64,000 nucleotides of DNA. Source: CAYRWR01 sp964537555. GTDB lineage: Bacteria > Spirochaetota > Brevinematia > Brevinematales > CAYRWR01. Numbering within the stretch: position 1 is the first letter of the stretch; every line of letters starts with the position of its first letter. The DNA is taken from assembly GCA_964537555.1 (NCBI GenBank), contig CAZIAD010000008.1:1-64000 (forward strand), written 5' to 3'. Both the position numbers and the translations under genes were made by a program. Positions 53,997-62,647 of the stretch are shown here, in pieces. The notes below the pieces were generated by a model, which did no database searches, had not been told where the DNA came from, and was given only the letters and a program-made list of their open reading frames with translations.

Positions 53997-54024
53997 ATTA
54001 TACAGCATACATAAATTCAGTCAA
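53997..54024 (-). promoter_or_regulatory. Promoter of the two-CW gene
   Basis: On the minus strand TTGACT (54019-54024), 16 bases, TATAAT (53997-54002), located between the end of the suf operon and the two-CW gene. Confidence 0.75.
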
Positions 54025-54056
54025 GAGCTAAAGAGGATATATTTGATTTTCGCGGT

Positions 54057-54482
54057 CTATTTTTCCTGGAGCATAGCCTCTATGGCATGCCAGGCCAGGG
54101 TGGCGCATTTGACACGGGCCGGGTATTTCATGACCCCTTCCAGAGCTACCAGGTCCTCATAGGGCTCCAGACTGCCCTCCTTCTGGGAGCGGAATGCGGC
54201 CAGAAACTCCGCGATATTCTGCCGGGCCTGAGCTACCGTCTTACCCGCCAGAAACTCACTCATCATAGAGGCGCTGGATACAGAGATGGCACAACCATGG
54301 GACTCATGATGTATGCCCTGTATGATCCCATCCTGGATGATAAGCTCCATCTTGAGGGAGTCGCCACAGGAGGGATTTTCATGAGCCTGCTCATCAGGGA
54401 TATTATCCAGCTGCACAAAATTACGGGGATGCTTGTAATGATCCAGGATGATATCCTGGTACAGCCCTTCCATTATACTCAT
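54057..54482 (-). CDS. sufU: SufU, Fe-S cluster assembly protein
   Basis: A 141-residue SufU-type protein. Zinc ligands C39, D41, C64 and C126 (NPSCGDSL, SHGCAIS, RVKCATLAWHA) match SufU, which acts as zinc-dependent sulfurtransferase receiving sulfur from SufS. ATG 54482 overlaps the sufS stop by four bases (ATGA). It is the last gene of the suf operon. Confidence 0.94.
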   Translation of the reverse strand: MSIMEGLYQDIILDHYKHPRNFVQLDNIPDEQAHENPSCGDSLKMELIIQDGIIQGIHHESHGCAISVSSASMMSEFLAGKTVAQARQNIAEFLAAFRSQKEGSLEPYEDLVALEGVMKYPARVKCATLAWHAIEAMLQEK

Positions 54483-55711
54483 TTGAAAAACTCCCTGCAT
54501 TTATTGAGGGCATCAGCCAGACGATCTACATCTTCCATAGTATTATAGGCGTAAAGGCTGGCCCGGGCCAGGGCACTGAGCCCCAGCTTACGCATCACAG
54601 GCTGGGCACAATGATGTCCTGCCCGTATAGACACCCCCTCATGGTTGAGGAACTGGGCTATATCATGGGGATGTACCCCCTCCAGGTCAAAGGAGAACAC
54701 CCCGGTGTGCTGAGCCGCACGGCTAAATATTCGTATTCCGGAGATCCCCTTCAGTGTCTCCGCAGTATACGTAGACAGGTCTCTGACCCGTTCCTCGATT
54801 TGACCCATGCCTATCGAGGACAGATAGTCCACCGCGGCACCCAGGCCTATAGCTCCGGAGATATTAGGAGTCCCTGCTTCAAATCGGTAAGGAATATCGT
54901 TCCACTGGGCCCGGTCCAGCCACACTGCCCGTATCATATCACCTCCCCCCACCCAGGGTTCCATCTGTTGCAGGTACTCTGCTTTTGCATAGAGGACACC
55001 GATACCGCTAGGGCCCATCATCTTATGTCCTGAGAAACTGAGAAAGTCACAGTCCAGGTCCTGCACATCAATGGGCATATGGGGAACACTCTGGGCCCCG
55101 TCAATAGCTACAGGGATGCCTTTTTGGTGAGCTCTTTGTATGATCTCCTGGACAGGGTTGATTGTGCCGAACACATTGGATACATGGACCAGGGAGACCA
55201 GTTTCACTCCCTGCAAAAGCGCCTCCAGCTCATCCAGTATGAGCTCCCCCCTGTCATTAAAGGGAATGAACCTGAGACCCAGATCCTTTTCGCGAGCTAT
55301 CATCTGCCAGGGGATGAGGTTGGAATGATGTTCCATCTCAGACAGAAGGATCACATCCCCACGTGACAGATTATGCCGGGCCCAGGAATAAGCGATGAGG
55401 TTCAGAGAGGCTGTAGTACCGGAAGTAAACACGATCTCTGTCTCACTGCGGGCATGGATAAAGCGGGCAATCCTGGCGCGGGCCCCCTCGTACTCCTCAG
55501 TGGCCCGGGCACCCAGATCATGGAAAGATCTGTGCACATTGGCACTGTATTCACTGTTATAGGCATTTATAGCCTCTATGACAGATACAGGCTTCAGGGA
55601 TGTCGCCCCGCTGTCCAGATAGACCAGACCGGGCTCGGTTTTATAAATAGGAAAATCCGCCCTTATATTTTTCAATACAGGCACAGCTTGTGTTTCCATC
55701 ATGTGTGGCAT
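54479..55711 (-). CDS. sufS: SufS, cysteine desulfurase
   Basis: A 410-residue PLP enzyme that takes sulfur from cysteine for cluster assembly. The N-terminal VYLDSGATSLKPVSVIEA, the PLP lysine in SFSGHKMMGPSGIGVLY and the catalytic cysteine in RAGHHCAQPVMRKLG define group II (SufS-type) desulfurases. ATG 55711 has GGGAGG upstream. It overlaps sufU and follows the Rieske gene. Confidence 0.96.
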   Translation of the reverse strand: MPHMMETQAVPVLKNIRADFPIYKTEPGLVYLDSGATSLKPVSVIEAINAYNSEYSANVHRSFHDLGARATEEYEGARARIARFIHARSETEIVFTSGTTASLNLIAYSWARHNLSRGDVILLSEMEHHSNLIPWQMIAREKDLGLRFIPFNDRGELILDELEALLQGVKLVSLVHVSNVFGTINPVQEIIQRAHQKGIPVAIDGAQSVPHMPIDVQDLDCDFLSFSGHKMMGPSGIGVLYAKAEYLQQMEPWVGGGDMIRAVWLDRAQWNDIPYRFEAGTPNISGAIGLGAAVDYLSSIGMGQIEERVRDLSTYTAETLKGISGIRIFSRAAQHTGVFSFDLEGVHPHDIAQFLNHEGVSIRAGHHCAQPVMRKLGLSALARASLYAYNTMEDVDRLADALNKCREFFK

Positions 55712-55720
55712 AGGGCCTCC

Positions 55721-56026
55721 CTAGATCTGGATATAGATATCCTGATCTTCTACTTTGACAGGGTATGTCTTTACCGCTTTGGTTGCCGGGAAGTTTTTTA
55801 CGGCCCCGGTCTTTATATCAAACTTTGATCCGTGCTTAGGGCAATATACATCCCCAGCCCATATTTCACCCTCTGAAAGGAGTGAATACTCATGGGAACA
55901 TACATCATCCATAGCATAGATGCCGTCTTCCAGGCGAAACAGAGCGTATCTCTGCTTGCCTACTATTACCCCCAGAGAGGAGTGCATCTGGTCCTCCCGG
56001 GCTACTTTTACCCATTTTGCCATCAC
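55721..56026 (-). CDS. Rieske-type [2Fe-2S] ferredoxin in the suf operon
   Basis: A 101-residue Rieske-fold protein with the four [2Fe-2S] ligands C43, H45 (VCSHEY), C62 and H65 (YCPKHGSKF). Its place between sufD and sufS is known in other lineages, where it is annotated as a non-haem oxygenase ferredoxin-like subunit. It may supply electrons for cluster assembly. The stop is 9 bases before sufS and the start overlaps sufD by four bases. Confidence 0.92.
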   Translation of the reverse strand: MMAKWVKVAREDQMHSSLGVIVGKQRYALFRLEDGIYAMDDVCSHEYSLLSEGEIWAGDVYCPKHGSKFDIKTGAVKNFPATKAVKTYPVKVEDQDIYIQI

Positions 56027-57279
56027 ACCCTCCGGTCAGCCATTTTCTGAGCTATCACATCCAGGATCTGCTCAGCTAGCCAGGGAGTACTCTGATCCAG
56101 GATCTCTCCGAAAAATGCAGTAGTCAGAGTATTGACTGCTTCTTCCCGGGAGAAACCCCTGGACTGCAGGTAAAACAGATGATCTTCATTGATCTTCGAA
56201 GTGGTGGAGCCGTGGCTGCACTTCACGTCATTGTTCTGTATCTTAAGCTGGGGCATGGAGACGGCGCCTGCACCTGTGTTCAGGAGGAGGTTTTTATTGG
56301 ACAGATAAGCGTCAGTCTGGCGGGCCCCGGGCTCCACCCGGATCAGTCCCTCGAATACCGAGCGGCCGTTGAGGCTGCTCACTCCCTTGTAATAGGCCCG
56401 GCTGTAGGCCCCTTCAGACTGGTGATCCTGGAGGAGATGAATATCGATGAGCTGGTCTCTTCCCGCAAAGTACAATCCGGAAAGCTCAGCCCGGGACCCT
56501 TTTCCCTGAAGACTGACTGCAGAGTCCACCCGGGCATAGTCGGAACCGAAATGATTATCCTGATAGTGCAGCATAGTATTTTCACCCAGACTGACCCGGT
56601 TTTGCTGGAAAAACAGGCTGTCTGTATTGCGGAGCTGAGTCTGACTGACCCTGATATCACTGTCTGCCCCGGCTATAAGCTCCAGTACTGCATTTGTGAG
56701 ATAAGATCCGGATGCAGGGCTCTTATACAGAATGTCCAGACGCATTACTGAGGCTTCTCCGGCTATCATTATAATATGGGGATGATTGACCTTATTACTG
56801 TCAGTATATTGCAGGAGGACGGGCTTATCATAGCTGAAACCTGTATCCACGGCCAGTACCAGCACTTCCGACAGCTCAGCATAATGCCTGGCCTGGAGCT
56901 TGTGACTTATGTCCTCTACGCCCCTGGACAGAATATGCCTCACCTGGTCCTTGAGAGCAGGTTCCATCTGCTCATACTCTCCCGGTTCATGCAGAGCATA
57001 GGCGTGAATACCCCGGGGGCATTCTCCCTGGCAGTGCAGGACCGCCTTGCCCCGGCCTACATTTATAGTGAGTCCGTAGTCCTGAAGATCCAGGGCCCCA
57101 GGCTCATCTCCCAGGGGCAGGCCGGACTGGTAGGCTTCCAGGTCCAGGTCATGGATACGGGAACGGCGCCAGGCATCTTCATTGCGGGCAGGCCATTTTA
57201 GGGCACGATAGCGCTCTTCCGCGGTCTGCCGCAGGTCATTGACCCACTGTATATAATCTATCTGTAATTGTTCCTTCAT
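56023..57279 (-). CDS. sufD: SufD subunit of the SufBCD cluster scaffold
   Basis: A 418-residue beta-helix protein that partners SufB and SufC. The C-terminal region (VSMPQLKIQNNDVKCSHGSTTSKINEDHLFYLQSRGFSREEA) with the conserved histidine region is typical. It starts at the ATG with AGGAG upstream and follows sufB after 11 bases. Confidence 0.93.
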   Translation of the reverse strand: MKEQLQIDYIQWVNDLRQTAEERYRALKWPARNEDAWRRSRIHDLDLEAYQSGLPLGDEPGALDLQDYGLTINVGRGKAVLHCQGECPRGIHAYALHEPGEYEQMEPALKDQVRHILSRGVEDISHKLQARHYAELSEVLVLAVDTGFSYDKPVLLQYTDSNKVNHPHIIMIAGEASVMRLDILYKSPASGSYLTNAVLELIAGADSDIRVSQTQLRNTDSLFFQQNRVSLGENTMLHYQDNHFGSDYARVDSAVSLQGKGSRAELSGLYFAGRDQLIDIHLLQDHQSEGAYSRAYYKGVSSLNGRSVFEGLIRVEPGARQTDAYLSNKNLLLNTGAGAVSMPQLKIQNNDVKCSHGSTTSKINEDHLFYLQSRGFSREEAVNTLTTAFFGEILDQSTPWLAEQILDVIAQKMADRRV

Positions 57280-57290
57280 TTCTTACTCCT

Positions 57291-58691
57291 TTAGCCCACT
57301 GAACCTTCCATCTCCATTTCGATGAGACGGTTAAGCTCCACGGCATATTCCAGGGGCAGCTGCTTGACCAGCGGATCCAGGAATCCGTTCACTATCATCT
57401 TACCGGCTTCATCCTCGGAAAATCCCCGGGACTGCAGGTAAAACAGCTGATCCTCACTGATACGGGATACCGATGCCTCGTGTTCCATACTCACATCATC
57501 CGAATCTATCTCCATAGTGGGATAGGTATAGGAATGAGAGTCTTCATCCAGGAGCAGAGCATCGCACACTACACGGGAGCGGATATTGGACAGGCCTTCC
57601 TGTACCTTGATCAGTCCCCGGTAGGTGGAAATACCCCCTCCCTTGGAGATAGACTTAGCTGTGATGACAGAGCTGGTATTATCGGCGGCATGGACGACCT
57701 TACCCCCGGTGTCCTGCTCCTGGCCCTCGCCCGCAAAAGCGATGGACAGTACTTCGCCGTGAGCCCGGGGGCCCATGAGATAGATGGAGGGGTACTTCAT
57801 AGTACGCTTACTGCCGATATTGCCATCCACCCATTCTACGGTGGCATCTTCATAGGCTACAGCCCGTTTGGTGACCAGGTTATAGATATCTCCGGACCAG
57901 TTTTGAACGGTGGAGTATCGCACCCGGGCCCCTTTTTTGGCAATGATCTCAACTACCGCGCTATGCAGGGAGTCGGTACTATACACCGGGGCAGTACAAC
58001 CCTCGATATAGTGTACAAAGCTACCCTCATCAGCGATGATCAGGGTACGCTCAAACTGGCCGAAATTTTTCAGATTGATACGAAAGTAAGCCTGCAGGGG
58101 GATATCTACCTTGACCCCGGGCGGGACATAGATAAAGCTCCCCCCCGACCATACAGCTGAGTTCAGAGCGGCGAATTTATTGTCCATAAAAGGGATGACG
58201 GTACCAAAGTATTCCTTAACCAGCTCAGGATGCTCCCGTACTGCCGTCTCAGGGTCACAGAAGATCACCCCTTTTTTCTCCAGGTCTTTCTGAAGATTAT
58301 GATATACCACTTCAGAGTCGTACTGGGCCCCTACCCCGGCCAGGAACTTACGCTCCGCCTCCGGGATACCGATACGGTCAAAAGTCTGTTTGATCTTATC
58401 GGGTACGTCGTCCCAGCTTTTTTCCTGCTGGTCGTTGGACTTGGCATAATATACAAAGTCATCAAAATCGATCTCACTCAGGTCTGCTCCCCAGTTAGGC
58501 ATGGGTTTATTGTAAAAAGCCTTGAGAGAACGGAGACGGTATTGCCGCATCCAGTCAGGTTCCCCTTTCATCGTGGAGATCTGATTGACCACCTCTTCAT
58601 CCAGCCCCTTGCGGGTCTTGAATACCGACTTGTCCTCATCGTGAAATCCATATTTATAATCTTCTTTTTCTATGATCTGCTGAGTACTCAT
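57291..58691 (-). CDS. sufB: SufB subunit of the SufBCD cluster scaffold
   Basis: A 466-residue scaffold component with the strongly conserved SufB core: GVGAQYDSEVVYHN, AVWSGGSFIYVPPGVKVDIPLQAYFRIN, EGCTAPVYSTDSLHSAVVEI and EDQLFYLQSRGFSEDEAGKMIVNGFL. It starts at an ATG with AAGGAGG upstream, 12 bases after sufC. Confidence 0.97.
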   Translation of the reverse strand: MSTQQIIEKEDYKYGFHDEDKSVFKTRKGLDEEVVNQISTMKGEPDWMRQYRLRSLKAFYNKPMPNWGADLSEIDFDDFVYYAKSNDQQEKSWDDVPDKIKQTFDRIGIPEAERKFLAGVGAQYDSEVVYHNLQKDLEKKGVIFCDPETAVREHPELVKEYFGTVIPFMDNKFAALNSAVWSGGSFIYVPPGVKVDIPLQAYFRINLKNFGQFERTLIIADEGSFVHYIEGCTAPVYSTDSLHSAVVEIIAKKGARVRYSTVQNWSGDIYNLVTKRAVAYEDATVEWVDGNIGSKRTMKYPSIYLMGPRAHGEVLSIAFAGEGQEQDTGGKVVHAADNTSSVITAKSISKGGGISTYRGLIKVQEGLSNIRSRVVCDALLLDEDSHSYTYPTMEIDSDDVSMEHEASVSRISEDQLFYLQSRGFSEDEAGKMIVNGFLDPLVKQLPLEYAVELNRLIEMEMEGSVG

Positions 58692-58703
58692 GGCGTCCTC
58701 CTT

Positions 58704-59501
58704 TTAGGAAACACCGGCTGTCACTACCGATCCTTCGTCCGCGGCAATGGCTTCCTGTATGCCGTATTTGGCCTTTATCCAGTCGTAGCCCTCGCTCTCC
58801 AGGCGCTCGACCAGCTCCTGCCCGCCTGACTCCAGGATCTTACCCTGGTACAGTATATGTACATAATCCGGCCGTACCAGATTGAGTATACGCTGGTAGT
58901 GAGTGATGATGAGGGCACTGAACTCGGGACTACGCATCTGGTTGATACCCTGAGCTACTACCTTAAGGGCATCTATGTCCAGGCCGGAGTCGGTCTCATC
59001 CAGTATGGCCAGGCCGGGTTTGAGGGTCATCATCTGCAGGACTTCAGCCCGCTTCTTCTCTCCCCCCGAAAATCCTTCATTGAGGTAGCGGGACATAAAG
59101 CTCTCGTCCAGGTCCAGCTCCTTCATATGCTCCTTGACCTGTTTGATGAAGGGGGTCAGCTTCAGCTTCTCCTCCCCCAGGTACTGTTGTCGGGCCCGGA
59201 TCAGGAATTTACCCAGAGTGACCCCGGGTATCTCCACCGGGTACTGAAAGGCCAGGAACACCCCGGCCAGGGCCCGTTCGTGCACATCCATATCCAGGAG
59301 GTCTTTACCATCTATAGACACCTCACCCCCGGTCACGGTATAGGAGGGATTACCCATCAGCACATTGGCCAGGGTACTCTTCCCGGAGCCATTGGGCCCC
59401 ATGATGGCATGTATCTCCCCGGGCTTGATGTCCAGGTCTATTCCTTTAAGGATTGCCTTCTCCTCTATTTTTGCCTGTAGGTCTTTTATATGTAACTGCA
59501 T
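58704..59501 (-). CDS. sufC: SufC ABC-type ATPase
   Basis: A 265-residue ATPase of the SufBCD complex, driving cluster assembly. Walker A GPNGSGKSTLANVL, signature FSGGEKKRAEVLQM, Walker B LAILDETDSGLDI and switch histidine IITHYQRIL are present. It is third in the operon after the regulator and sufT, in the order typical of suf gene clusters. Confidence 0.97.
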   Translation of the reverse strand: MQLHIKDLQAKIEEKAILKGIDLDIKPGEIHAIMGPNGSGKSTLANVLMGNPSYTVTGGEVSIDGKDLLDMDVHERALAGVFLAFQYPVEIPGVTLGKFLIRARQQYLGEEKLKLTPFIKQVKEHMKELDLDESFMSRYLNEGFSGGEKKRAEVLQMMTLKPGLAILDETDSGLDIDALKVVAQGINQMRSPEFSALIITHYQRILNLVRPDYVHILYQGKILESGGQELVERLESEGYDWIKAKYGIQEAIAADEGSVVTAGVS

Positions 59502-59512
59502 ATATCCTCCTC

Positions 59513-59818
59513 TTACATTCCAAATGCTATTCTTGCTTCTTCACTCATGTTCATAGGTGACCAGGGCGGGTCCCATACCAGCTGGGGATAACAGGTCTCC
59601 CCGGTGGCATCGATGACAGCCTTGCCGATACTCATGGTCATATATTCCTCCAGGGGACAATAGGGTGTGGTAAGCGTAAACTCCACCGCGATATAGTCTG
59701 CTTCAAACTTGATATCATAGACCAGCCCCAGGTCCACGATATTCATGCCCATTTCCGGGTCAATGACATCCTTAAGTATCTCCCGTATGGCTTCTTTATC
59801 ATAGCTCTTTTTTAGCAT
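59513..59818 (-). CDS. sufT: SufT-like DUF59 (MIP18-family) protein
   Basis: A 101-residue protein with the DUF59 core IREILKDVIDPEMGMNIVDLGLVYDIKF and YCPLEEYMTMSIGKAVI. Members help mature Fe-S proteins. It sits between the Rrf2 regulator (9-base gap) and sufC. It is missing the C-terminal extra domains of longer relatives, which is normal for SufT. Confidence 0.92.
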   Translation of the reverse strand: MLKKSYDKEAIREILKDVIDPEMGMNIVDLGLVYDIKFEADYIAVEFTLTTPYCPLEEYMTMSIGKAVIDATGETCYPQLVWDPPWSPMNMSEEARIAFGM

Positions 59819-59827
59819 AGCTTCTCC

Positions 59828-60262
59828 TTAATGTCCGGCCAGCTGGCCCAGCATCATACGGGCATCTTCCTGCCCCATAGTCAGAAAGCGCCCCAGGCTG
59901 ATACTGCCCAGCAGCTGTTCCCACAGGCTCTGCAGGCCCATCATCTGGGGACGGATATGGCATCTTACTGCGATGGCACAGCCCTCCATGTGAGTGCAGC
60001 TGATGATACCGCTCTCTTCATGTATAGCCTGCACCACCTCCTGTAGAGTGATACTCTCTGCATCCCGGCTCAGGCGGTAACCCCCGTTCACTCCCTGTAT
60101 AGACTCCACCACCCCTGCTTCCTTGAGCCTCTGCATGATCTTGCTGAGGAGCTTGTAGGGTATGGCCCGTTGTTGAGACAGGCGGGTAGCCGGGTACAGC
60201 CCTCCGTCCGTCATCTGCCCCAGGGCCATGAGGGCGTATTCCACATCTTTATTGACTTTCAT
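59828..60262 (-). CDS. IscR/SufR-like Rrf2-family Fe-S regulator
   Basis: A 144-residue Rrf2 regulator with an N-terminal winged helix (DVEYALMALGQMTDGG, KIMQRLKEAGVVESIQGVNGGYRLSR) and cysteines C89, C95 and C101 with the same spacing as the [2Fe-2S] ligands of IscR. It should sense cluster status and repress the suf operon that it heads. Two matching palindromes overlap its promoter. GAGGT precedes the ATG. Confidence 0.93.
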   Translation of the reverse strand: MKVNKDVEYALMALGQMTDGGLYPATRLSQQRAIPYKLLSKIMQRLKEAGVVESIQGVNGGYRLSRDAESITLQEVVQAIHEESGIISCTHMEGCAIAVRCHIRPQMMGLQSLWEQLLGSISLGRFLTMGQEDARMMLGQLAGH

Positions 60263-60279
60263 AGCGACCTCTTAAATCC

Positions 60280-60329
60280 CACTATTTTAGTGTTATTTAA
60301 ATTATACTAAATTAGTGGGAGTTTAGCAA
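60280..60329 (-). promoter_or_regulatory. suf operon promoter with two Rrf2-type palindromes
   Basis: On the minus strand TTGCTA (60324-60329), 17 bases, TATAAT (60301-60306). Palindromes CACTA-TTT-TAGTG (60280-60292) and ACTA-AAT-TAGT (60306-60316), centres about 25 bp apart, lie downstream of the start and just upstream of the -10. The two halves also make one long inverted repeat (TCCCACTATTTTAGT with ACTAAATTAGTGGGA, one mismatch). This is a good autoregulatory operator for the Rrf2 regulator. Confidence 0.88.
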
Positions 60330-60534
60330 GAAAATTTAAAGTTTTTTTTGGGTCCTCTCATGCTTCGGTATGTCGGACTACTCAGCACGGGCGCCGGCGC
60401 GGCTCAGAAAAGGAGTTTAGTTAGAGAATACAGGTATGGAAAAGGGATTTAAATTTATCCAAAGTATTCTTTTGTGACATACATTATCTGTAACTCCGGT
60501 TTTTTGGACACGGATTAACAGGATTTACGGGATT
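60330..60534. other. Gene-free stretch with short GGATT repeat
   Basis: No gene seen. A GC-rich islet includes the palindrome GCGCCGGCGC (60391-60400). Near 60514-60537 three units GGATTAACA, GGATTTACG and GGATTTC follow each other; similar short repeats are common in many genomes and carry no clear function. Confidence 0.5.
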
Positions 60535-61551
60535 TCATAAGGAAGGGCGGTTTCCCTCGCCCCTGATGAACCCGGATACTTCCAGCCAGGCTTTACGTGT
60601 TTCTTTTAAGAGGCCGTCCATAGAGAAGAATCCGTGGACCATGCCGGGGTATTCGCTGTACTGCACGCGGTTACCGGCCAGACGGAGCCTTTCGGCATAG
60701 GCGGCGCCCTCGTCGTGGAGCATATCAAACTGGGCGGTGAGTAGCAGCGCGGGAGGCAGGCCGCTCAGGTCCGGTGTGAGAAAGGGATTAGCCCGGGGGT
60801 CGCTACGGTCCTCCGGGCGGGACATATACTGCCGGGCGAACCAGTCCAGGTCGGACCGCTCCAGCAGGTAGCCCGTGGCGAACTTGTCATAGGAGGGCCA
60901 GTCCTGGCTGGCCGGATAGAGCCAGGGGTAGTTCAGGACCTGACGGTGGATGACGGGTCCTCCACTGTCCCGGGCCATTATGGTGACTGCAGCAGCCAGA
61001 CCTCCCCCCGCGCTGTCCCCCATCACTATGAGGGGCTGTCCCGGGTGCTGGGCCGCCGCATATTGCAGTACCGACCAGGCATCTTCCACCGCGGCCGGAA
61101 AGGGATGCTCCGGGGCCAGGCGGTAGTCGGGTATATAGACCTGGGCCCCCAGCTCACGGGCAAAGTAGCGTCCAATGTTTTCATAACTGGAAGGATGGCC
61201 CACCACAAATCCGCCACCGTGGTAAAACACTATCACGGGAGAGCGGTCTGAAGATTCATGCTCGAAAAGCAAGGTCTCGATATCCCCTTCCTGTCCGGGT
61301 ATGGAGACAGAGGAAACCCTGTATATAGCCAGGGGCCTGCCCCCGATACTGCGGTAGCTCCGGGTATTAGCCAGGCGCTGTTCTGCCACTGGGATATGGT
61401 CGCGGGTCTTTTTCTTAGTCCCGAACAGGGCAGCCACCGCCAGCATAGGATGGAGCCTGCCATAGGGTGTGTGGATACGTTTGAGAATCAGGATGTCAAA
61501 TACGAGCATTCCCGTTGCAAAGACTATCAGTAATAAAACAAATATATTCAC
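60535..61551 (-). CDS. Alpha/beta-hydrolase, hormone-sensitive-lipase-like esterase
   Basis: A 338-residue esterase with an N-terminal membrane segment (VLLLIVFATGMLVFDILIL), so probably membrane-bound. The oxyanion motif HGGGFVVGH, the nucleophile in GDSAGGGLAA (serine), the aspartate in FDMLHDEG and the histidine in MVHGFFSMD are all seen. The family cleaves short-chain esters; substrate not predicted. GGGAG precedes the GTG start. It is a single-gene unit. Confidence 0.9.
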   Translation of the reverse strand: MNIFVLLLIVFATGMLVFDILILKRIHTPYGRLHPMLAVAALFGTKKKTRDHIPVAEQRLANTRSYRSIGGRPLAIYRVSSVSIPGQEGDIETLLFEHESSDRSPVIVFYHGGGFVVGHPSSYENIGRYFARELGAQVYIPDYRLAPEHPFPAAVEDAWSVLQYAAAQHPGQPLIVMGDSAGGGLAAAVTIMARDSGGPVIHRQVLNYPWLYPASQDWPSYDKFATGYLLERSDLDWFARQYMSRPEDRSDPRANPFLTPDLSGLPPALLLTAQFDMLHDEGAAYAERLRLAGNRVQYSEYPGMVHGFFSMDGLLKETRKAWLEVSGFIRGEGNRPSL

Positions 61552-61692
61552 ATTAAGCTCCCTGAATCACGACTGAAGTATTCTAAACATCTATATATTA
61601 AAAGTACCAAGATAAACTTATTCATTGCTAGTAATAGCTCATACTTTCATTTGAATATACGCTCATATTTAGTCTTTTTTCAGATACTTTTA

Positions 61693-62085
61693 TTATTTTG
61701 AAAAATAAATCTTTATGATATTTTGTATACTTTCAGCAAGCAGGTAACTTTCTTCAGCCTCTTCTCTACTCACGCTGTCTTCTTCTCCGGGGTAACGCGC
61801 TTCAATAGCAAAATAAGTGAGGCTTACTACTTCTTCAATATTAATATTATTTTTTGAAAGTCCATTATTAAAGCAAAGATCCAGCAATAAACCTAAATCA
61901 TGAGAACGGGGTATTCTGAAATCCGGAAGAGCAGACAGATAGGCCTTAAGATACTTTTCCACAGCCTGCTGAGAACTATAGGCAATAGAACGATGGGGAG
62001 ATTCCGGGTCTTTAAGCAGTATATTTGCTGTCAGGAGATCTTCATCAGCTTTTTTAATCCATTCCCGCGGATCTGTTTGATTCAT
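61693..62085 (-). CDS. HEPN-domain protein of an MNT-HEPN toxin-antitoxin pair
   Basis: A 130-residue HEPN protein (DEDLLTANILL, SIAYSSQQAVEKYLKAYLSAL, RIPRSHDLGLLLDLC, EARYPGEEDSVSREEAEESYLLAES). The RxxRSH-type segment could be the RNase motif of HEPN toxins. It overlaps the nucleotidyltransferase gene by four bases (ATGA). In characterised pairs the nucleotidyltransferase AMPylates and silences the HEPN toxin; that is assumed, not shown, here. Confidence 0.88.
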   Translation of the reverse strand: MNQTDPREWIKKADEDLLTANILLKDPESPHRSIAYSSQQAVEKYLKAYLSALPDFRIPRSHDLGLLLDLCFNNGLSKNNINIEEVVSLTYFAIEARYPGEEDSVSREEAEESYLLAESIQNIIKIYFSK

Positions 62086-62420
62086 AGAGGAACCCCAGAA
62101 TGGAATGCTTCATAAGAAATATAATTAAGTATATTTTTGCCCGCTTCAAAATCTTTTTTTGATTTGATGATGATATCAACGGCTTGATCCGGAACTATCT
62201 GGTGAAAACGGATATTCAAACGAGCTGAAAGATTTCTTCGTTCTTTTCCATTTAATTCATGATTCACTACAATCAGATAATCCCAGTCACTATCCTGATG
62301 GGCATTATTCCTAGCCCTGCTCCCAAAAAAATAAGCCTCAGTAAAATCAATCCGCATCTCTTCAAGTATTTTTCTAAACCTGTTGTTTACTTCCCGGGTA
62401 GAATATTTTCCTTCATCCAT
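62082..62420 (-). CDS. Minimal nucleotidyltransferase (antitoxin) of the MNT-HEPN pair
   Basis: A 112-residue protein with the MNT motif FGSRARNNAHQDSDWDYLIVV (GSxAR with the SDxD metal pair). Such proteins modify the HEPN partner. ATG 62420 has GCAGGAG upstream; a TTG five codons earlier lies at the ribosome-binding site itself. The genes are typical of mobile defence-type modules, though no mobility gene is nearby. Confidence 0.88.
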   Translation of the reverse strand: MDEGKYSTREVNNRFRKILEEMRIDFTEAYFFGSRARNNAHQDSDWDYLIVVNHELNGKERRNLSARLNIRFHQIVPDQAVDIIIKSKKDFEAGKNILNYISYEAFHSGVPL

Positions 62421-62613
62421 GTTTTTCTCCTGCAATATAAATCATAATTAAATCCTCTATAAATGGCAAGTAAGGATTATATGATAGACATACTTTTAGT
62501 TAAACAAAGCACAGATTGTGACACATCCTCTCGAGTTCAGTATTGAAGTTAACCTCATATCTCAGCTTACTTTCTTATGATTGTTAAACCGATACTGCCC
62601 AACTAACTGCTAC

Positions 62614-62642
62614 TTGCCAATATCTCCCATTCTCTCTATAAT
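62614..62642 (+). promoter_or_regulatory. Promoter giving a probable leaderless message
   Basis: TTGCCA (62614-62619), 17 bases, TATAAT (62637-62642). The ATG at 62648 lies only five bases after the -10, about where transcription should begin, so the mRNA would start at or within a base or two of the start codon. No ribosome-binding site is seen. Confidence 0.8.
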
Positions 62643-62647
62643 GGGGT

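Noticed and set aside
60514..60537. GGATT triple repeat as a CRISPR-like or iteron element
   Set aside because: Only three short imperfect units with no spacers and no cas or replication gene; such repeats are common background.
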